A stretch of DNA of 51,820 nt from Acanthaster planci (taxonomy: Eukaryota; Echinodermata; Asteroidea; Valvatida; Acanthasteridae): NCBI RefSeq assembly GCF_001949145.1, contig NW_019091542.1, positions 516,075 to 567,894 on the forward strand, in the 5' to 3' direction. This document shows positions 48,269 through 51,820 of this stretch, one piece after another. The notes below the pieces were generated by a model. The model saw nothing but the letters and a program-made list of their open reading frames with translations, was not told where the DNA came from and did not search any database. The position numbers were made by a program, and so were the translations under genes. How positions within the stretch are numbered: position 1 is the first letter of the stretch; every line of letters starts with the position of its first letter.

Positions 48269-50105
48269 TTCTGCCGTACCGAACATTTCTTGACCTGACT
48301 TGACCATGTATGGAGGCTGAGAGATGACATGGAGGCAGCTTGAAATTCACCTTTTATCCCTTGAGTGTAGTGAATTGTGTTTGCAGTGCTGTGAATGTGT
48401 GGTTTTGTTTTTTGCTTTATTGTGAGCTAGAATTTGAGAGGTTGGAATTTGTAACAAGGACAAAATTTTGAGACATTTTTGGATCCTTTTTAGGAGATGA
48501 TTTTGCAGTATTACTGTTACCTTGATAGATTTGCACACGAAATTTCCCTGGGAGGATATTCCTGTTTTCATGACGTTAATTAACATATTTGTTTTTCTTG
48601 CTCTGTGAATCTGCATCACTTATCGCAGTAGTCAAACTGTGAAGAAAGTTACCAGAGCATATCTGAGGTTATGCACTTGTGGAATTGTTAAAGATTACAT
48701 ATATGGCAACTTCAGCTCCCATAGGTACTGAACGTAATCAGGGCAAACTCGACGTCAGATTTTTCTGTTTTCAATGAGAAGTTTCTGAACCAGTTTATTC
48801 AAAATGTTTCCGTCCCTCAGTGTTATCTGTCCATGGTACTGTTAATCCGTCCATCCTATTTTTGGCCAGACAAAAAAATTACCTCTTAAGATATTGACAC
48901 AAGTGTCACAAAAGTTCTGATTAATTTACATTGCCCCCCAAACATTCTGTTGGTATTCCTCTCAAGATATGTAAGAGATTTGTATTGGCTCCGACAGATG
49001 TTGGCTTTCTGGTGTTGCATCCCAATTACAGTAGCTTGAGACTTGCTAGTCTCTTTACCCCTCTGCAAAACCAGTCAAGGTCTTCCACATCTTCAACTAA
49101 GTTTACTTGAAGGTGTAACTTTACTGTAGAGAGAATGCAGGAGTTATTTGTGAGGCATAATTACTTCAGAATTTTGCGTGCCATGAGTGATTTTTTTCCT
49201 CTTTCAGAGGGATGAATTGAGATTTTTTATACAACTTCCCTGCAGTTTGATTTTGATGATTTTGTTTTTCGTTTTCAGACGTTTGTGAGATTTATAATTC
49301 TAAGTTACTCAGATAGCTTGAGTTTGCCAAGACAACTCAGTTCTGCCGTTTTTTTTTCAACAGTTACTCAGGTATTTTGACATTTCCATGCATTGCAAAA
49401 TATATCAACATGGAAATCACAGAAGTGTGACTCCAATCCAACCCAGCTCGTTTTGGGGATATCTGCACAATATACATGTTATTGCTCATGGTTGTTTTAC
49501 CTATACATTGCAAAATAGAACAAGAAAATCGTCAAAACCTTGCCACTTCTAGTCATATTCAGGAAAGCTGGAATCCAAGTATAATTCCTGTACCCTCGTC
49601 CTTCCTGTGTAATTGCAACACTATAAAGAGTTGCAAGCAAATTAAAATAGAGGTTTTTAAGTAGTTCTCCATTCACCTGAATGACACCTGAATGGACTGC
49701 TAGTACTGTGAGTTTTCTTTAACAACCGATGATGCGTGGGAATATAAGTAGAGTATTTCCATCCTTGACAGTTATTCTATAACTATAACAGTAGCACCAA
49801 TGAATCATTGATCAGCTTAACTATTAGCTGAACTATTTGACACAGATTAAAATTTGCTTTTAAAGCACGCAGCAGAACTTCCAATTGTCTTTGCAGTGTT
49901 TTTTGTACTCAGCGTTCAATTTGCCTGTTCTCTGGTTTTGCAAGACAATAACTATTACAAAAGTAACATGTTTAAAAACAGAATTAATTAATTAATCAGT
50001 AATCCCTTACAATACTTCGGAAATTCCTATAAACTGCTGATGAATTTTGGGATAGAACCGAACAACCTAGCACCTGTTGGAATAAAATGGAAGGCTTTTT
50101 GAAAT
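48269..50105 (+). other. Probable 3' UTR
   Basis: The stretch from the stop to the AATAAA at 50081 has no supportable coding. ATTAAA variants at 49641-49646 and 49846-49851 could serve as alternative, weaker polyadenylation signals. The length (about 1.8 kb) is an estimate, since no transcript is available. Confidence 0.55.
50081..50086 (+). promoter_or_regulatory. Polyadenylation signal AATAAA
   Basis: First canonical AATAAA downstream of the stop codon. GT-rich sequence follows (TTAGTGTCTGTAAACGGGGT at about 50120-50139), as expected for a downstream element. Confidence 0.6.
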
Positions 50106-51820
50106 GTGGAGCTATGGGCTTTAGTGTCTGTAAACGGGGTTTTAAAGAATTTTTGATGAAGCGCCACAAGCGCGTCCCTTTTTATTCATACTTGGCATCA
50201 AGCCATCAAGCTCAGTAGTTTCAGGCAAGTAAATAGTCCTAAAATTTACTGCACGCTTTTTCAAGATGTGCATCCTGTCAAATTTTCTGCCATTTGGACT
50301 GGATGGTTTGTAAAGGAGGATGGAATCTACCAGCGGGACTGCCGGCTTGTATTTCTGAAAGTATCGGAATAAACGGGGCGCTCCAAATCGCTCAATTCTG
50401 CAATGGACTGTAGGCAGCAATTTTCAAAATGGAGATGGGCTTTTGTTTTGAGGGTGATTGTCTCTGGAGAGAAATATCTTTCAAAGTAATTGTTTAAGGT
50501 TGGAAATGAGGAAATGAGCTTTAATTTGATGGGGGCTTGAATACCCTAGAAACGTGTATTTCCTCATTTTATGAAGTAAGAGTAGTTATCACTCTTCTCT
50601 ATGGCAATCCTTTTACTGTTCTGCAACCGTACTCGGGGACGGATCCAGGATTTCTTTGGGGAGGGTTGTCAGGCCTGAAATTTTAAATGTCTCATTTTTG
50701 CACTGCATATAAGCGCAAACGGGAAACGATAATGACATATTGTTTTTTACCGTTTTATTTTGTCTCAGAGCGGGGGGGGGGGGTTCGACCCTGCAACCCC
50801 CTTTCCTGAATTCGCGCCTGCACACTTCTTTCTCGGAACGAATTAGGTCATCAGGACGTATCTCCTACGGTCAAAAAAGTGTCCAGGGAAGCGCTGTACG
50901 CGTCTGGGCTGAAAACTGCTTCATTTATTCCGTTTTTCTTGATGTACTTTACCAGTACACAAGGACACGAAATATGTCAGAAAAACACACGCCTTTCCCC
51001 CCTTTTTTCTAGATACAAAGACTAAAAAGAGAACTGAAATAGATGGTTGCCCAAAAGAAACATTCTTTTCCGGCAGGCGTTGTGGTCACTTTTGATGAAG
51101 TGGCGGCGCGGTATTAAAATTTTATCTTTAATTACAAAAACAGCCAAGGAGCGCTTCAATAGTGTTAATTCCAAAATGCCAAGGTCCACCGCCGGTAAAA
51201 TACTCATTGTGACGGAATTTAAATACAGCCGAAAGTGCTTGACTGGCATCAACGCTGGATACTGCTATCCAAATGGATAATTAAACCTAGACCCGTTCGT
51301 GAAATCAGCAGCGTCTCACTTGGCAGTTTTAATTAATCATCGCTAATCATAGTTAGGCTATACGTAAAAGTTTATTGCACGTTTTTCCATCTCGTATTTT
51401 GGATTAGTTGCTTTAAAATTCTATATAACCTTATGTTTTAGTGTGTTTTACTTTCTGTATAACTTCCATTATTGTTTATGGTTTATTTTTACATTTCAAA
51501 TGCACAGTTTTATGGAAATCTTGTTTCAAAACCTTATGCACGCAGTCAGTCGAGTCAAGTGGACCTGTGCACTTCTAAAGTTTTCTAAATTCTCCCAACT
51601 TGCAAGAAAGTTTGGCGAAAGTAGTCTGGATCTCTTTTGGTGAAATCTTCGATAAGCCGAGGAAGGAACTAGACTCCGTTTCAGAGCCATACCACTGACG
51701 TCATTGCATTGAATGGATCGATGAAAACATATCGGTACCCGACTATTGCTGGCAACGACGCTACCCGACGTGTGTGCATGCCCAATGCGCGTTGATAAAG
51801 CTAAAGCTGAAGTTAGTTTA
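50106..51820. other. Intergenic sequence, no gene recognised
   Basis: It contains an 11-base G run near 50771 and several short open frames. The longest is a 92-codon minus-strand frame at 50142-50420 with no recognisable domain; a decayed retroelement cannot be excluded. No RNA gene, promoter or repeat could be supported. Confidence 0.45.

Noticed and set aside
50142-50420. 92-codon minus-strand ORF downstream of the gene
   Set aside because: No recognisable domain, no neighbours, no splice context; could be a decayed retroelement but cannot be supported.

Overview
The window looks like nuclear DNA of a marine invertebrate animal, most likely a deuterostome (echinoderm- or hemichordate-like; the clade is not settled). 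Evidence: GT-AG introns of about 100-1800 bases, phase-1 exon-shuffled extracellular modules (sushi/CCP, HYR, EGF, GCC2_GCC3, pentraxin, thrombospondin-1), tRNA-derived SINEs, LINE fragments and foldback elements. There are no bacterial-style gene clusters.

Nearly the whole window (3984-48268, + strand) is the 3' part of ONE very large gene. I could trace 54 consecutive exons whose reading frame closes at every junction, giving about 3,623 residues to a TAA at 48266-48268. The 5' end (signal peptide, the first half of the first HYR and anything before it) is not in the window. Domain order: half HYR; CCP x2; HYR; CCP x5; HYR; CCP x3; HYR; CCP x3; HYR; CCP x2; HYR x2; CCP; a spacer domain with a polybasic furin-type site; GCC2_GCC3 x3; EGF x21; a pentraxin/LamG-like domain (3 exons); EGF x2; TSP1; CCP; a second spacer domain; GCC2_GCC3 x3; Ser/Thr/Pro stalk; one transmembrane helix; a cytoplasmic tail of about 66 residues ending in a PPPY motif. 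The order CCP/HYR-GCC2-EGF-pentraxin recalls the secreted vertebrate protein SVEP1/polydom. The added TSP1, the second CCP-spacer-GCC2x3 block and the membrane anchor make it different.

Regions: 1-350 holds a 24-bp tandem array; 356-829 a foldback element; 1594-2850 a broken non-LTR retrotransposon reverse transcriptase; 3984-25981 the CCP/HYR half and first spacer; 26368-40121 GCC2, EGF and pentraxin exons; 41341-48268 TSP1, the duplicated block and membrane anchor; 48269 to about 50100 the 3' UTR with an AATAAA at 50081; 50110-51820 intergenic, with no gene I can support.

The introns hold several mobile-element traces: an inverted-repeat element with a tRNA-Ser-like core, an unnamed dispersed repeat (two copies), three SINE-like copies, a LINE 3' tail, a 132-bp foldback, and inverted arrays of one 12-bp minisatellite around exons of the second spacer. 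The most interesting points are the apparently undescribed architecture, the duplicated CCP-spacer-GCC2x3 block, the six-cysteine pattern in all 17 CCPs, and a juxtaposed furin site and PPxY tail that suggest a cleavable cell-surface receptor.
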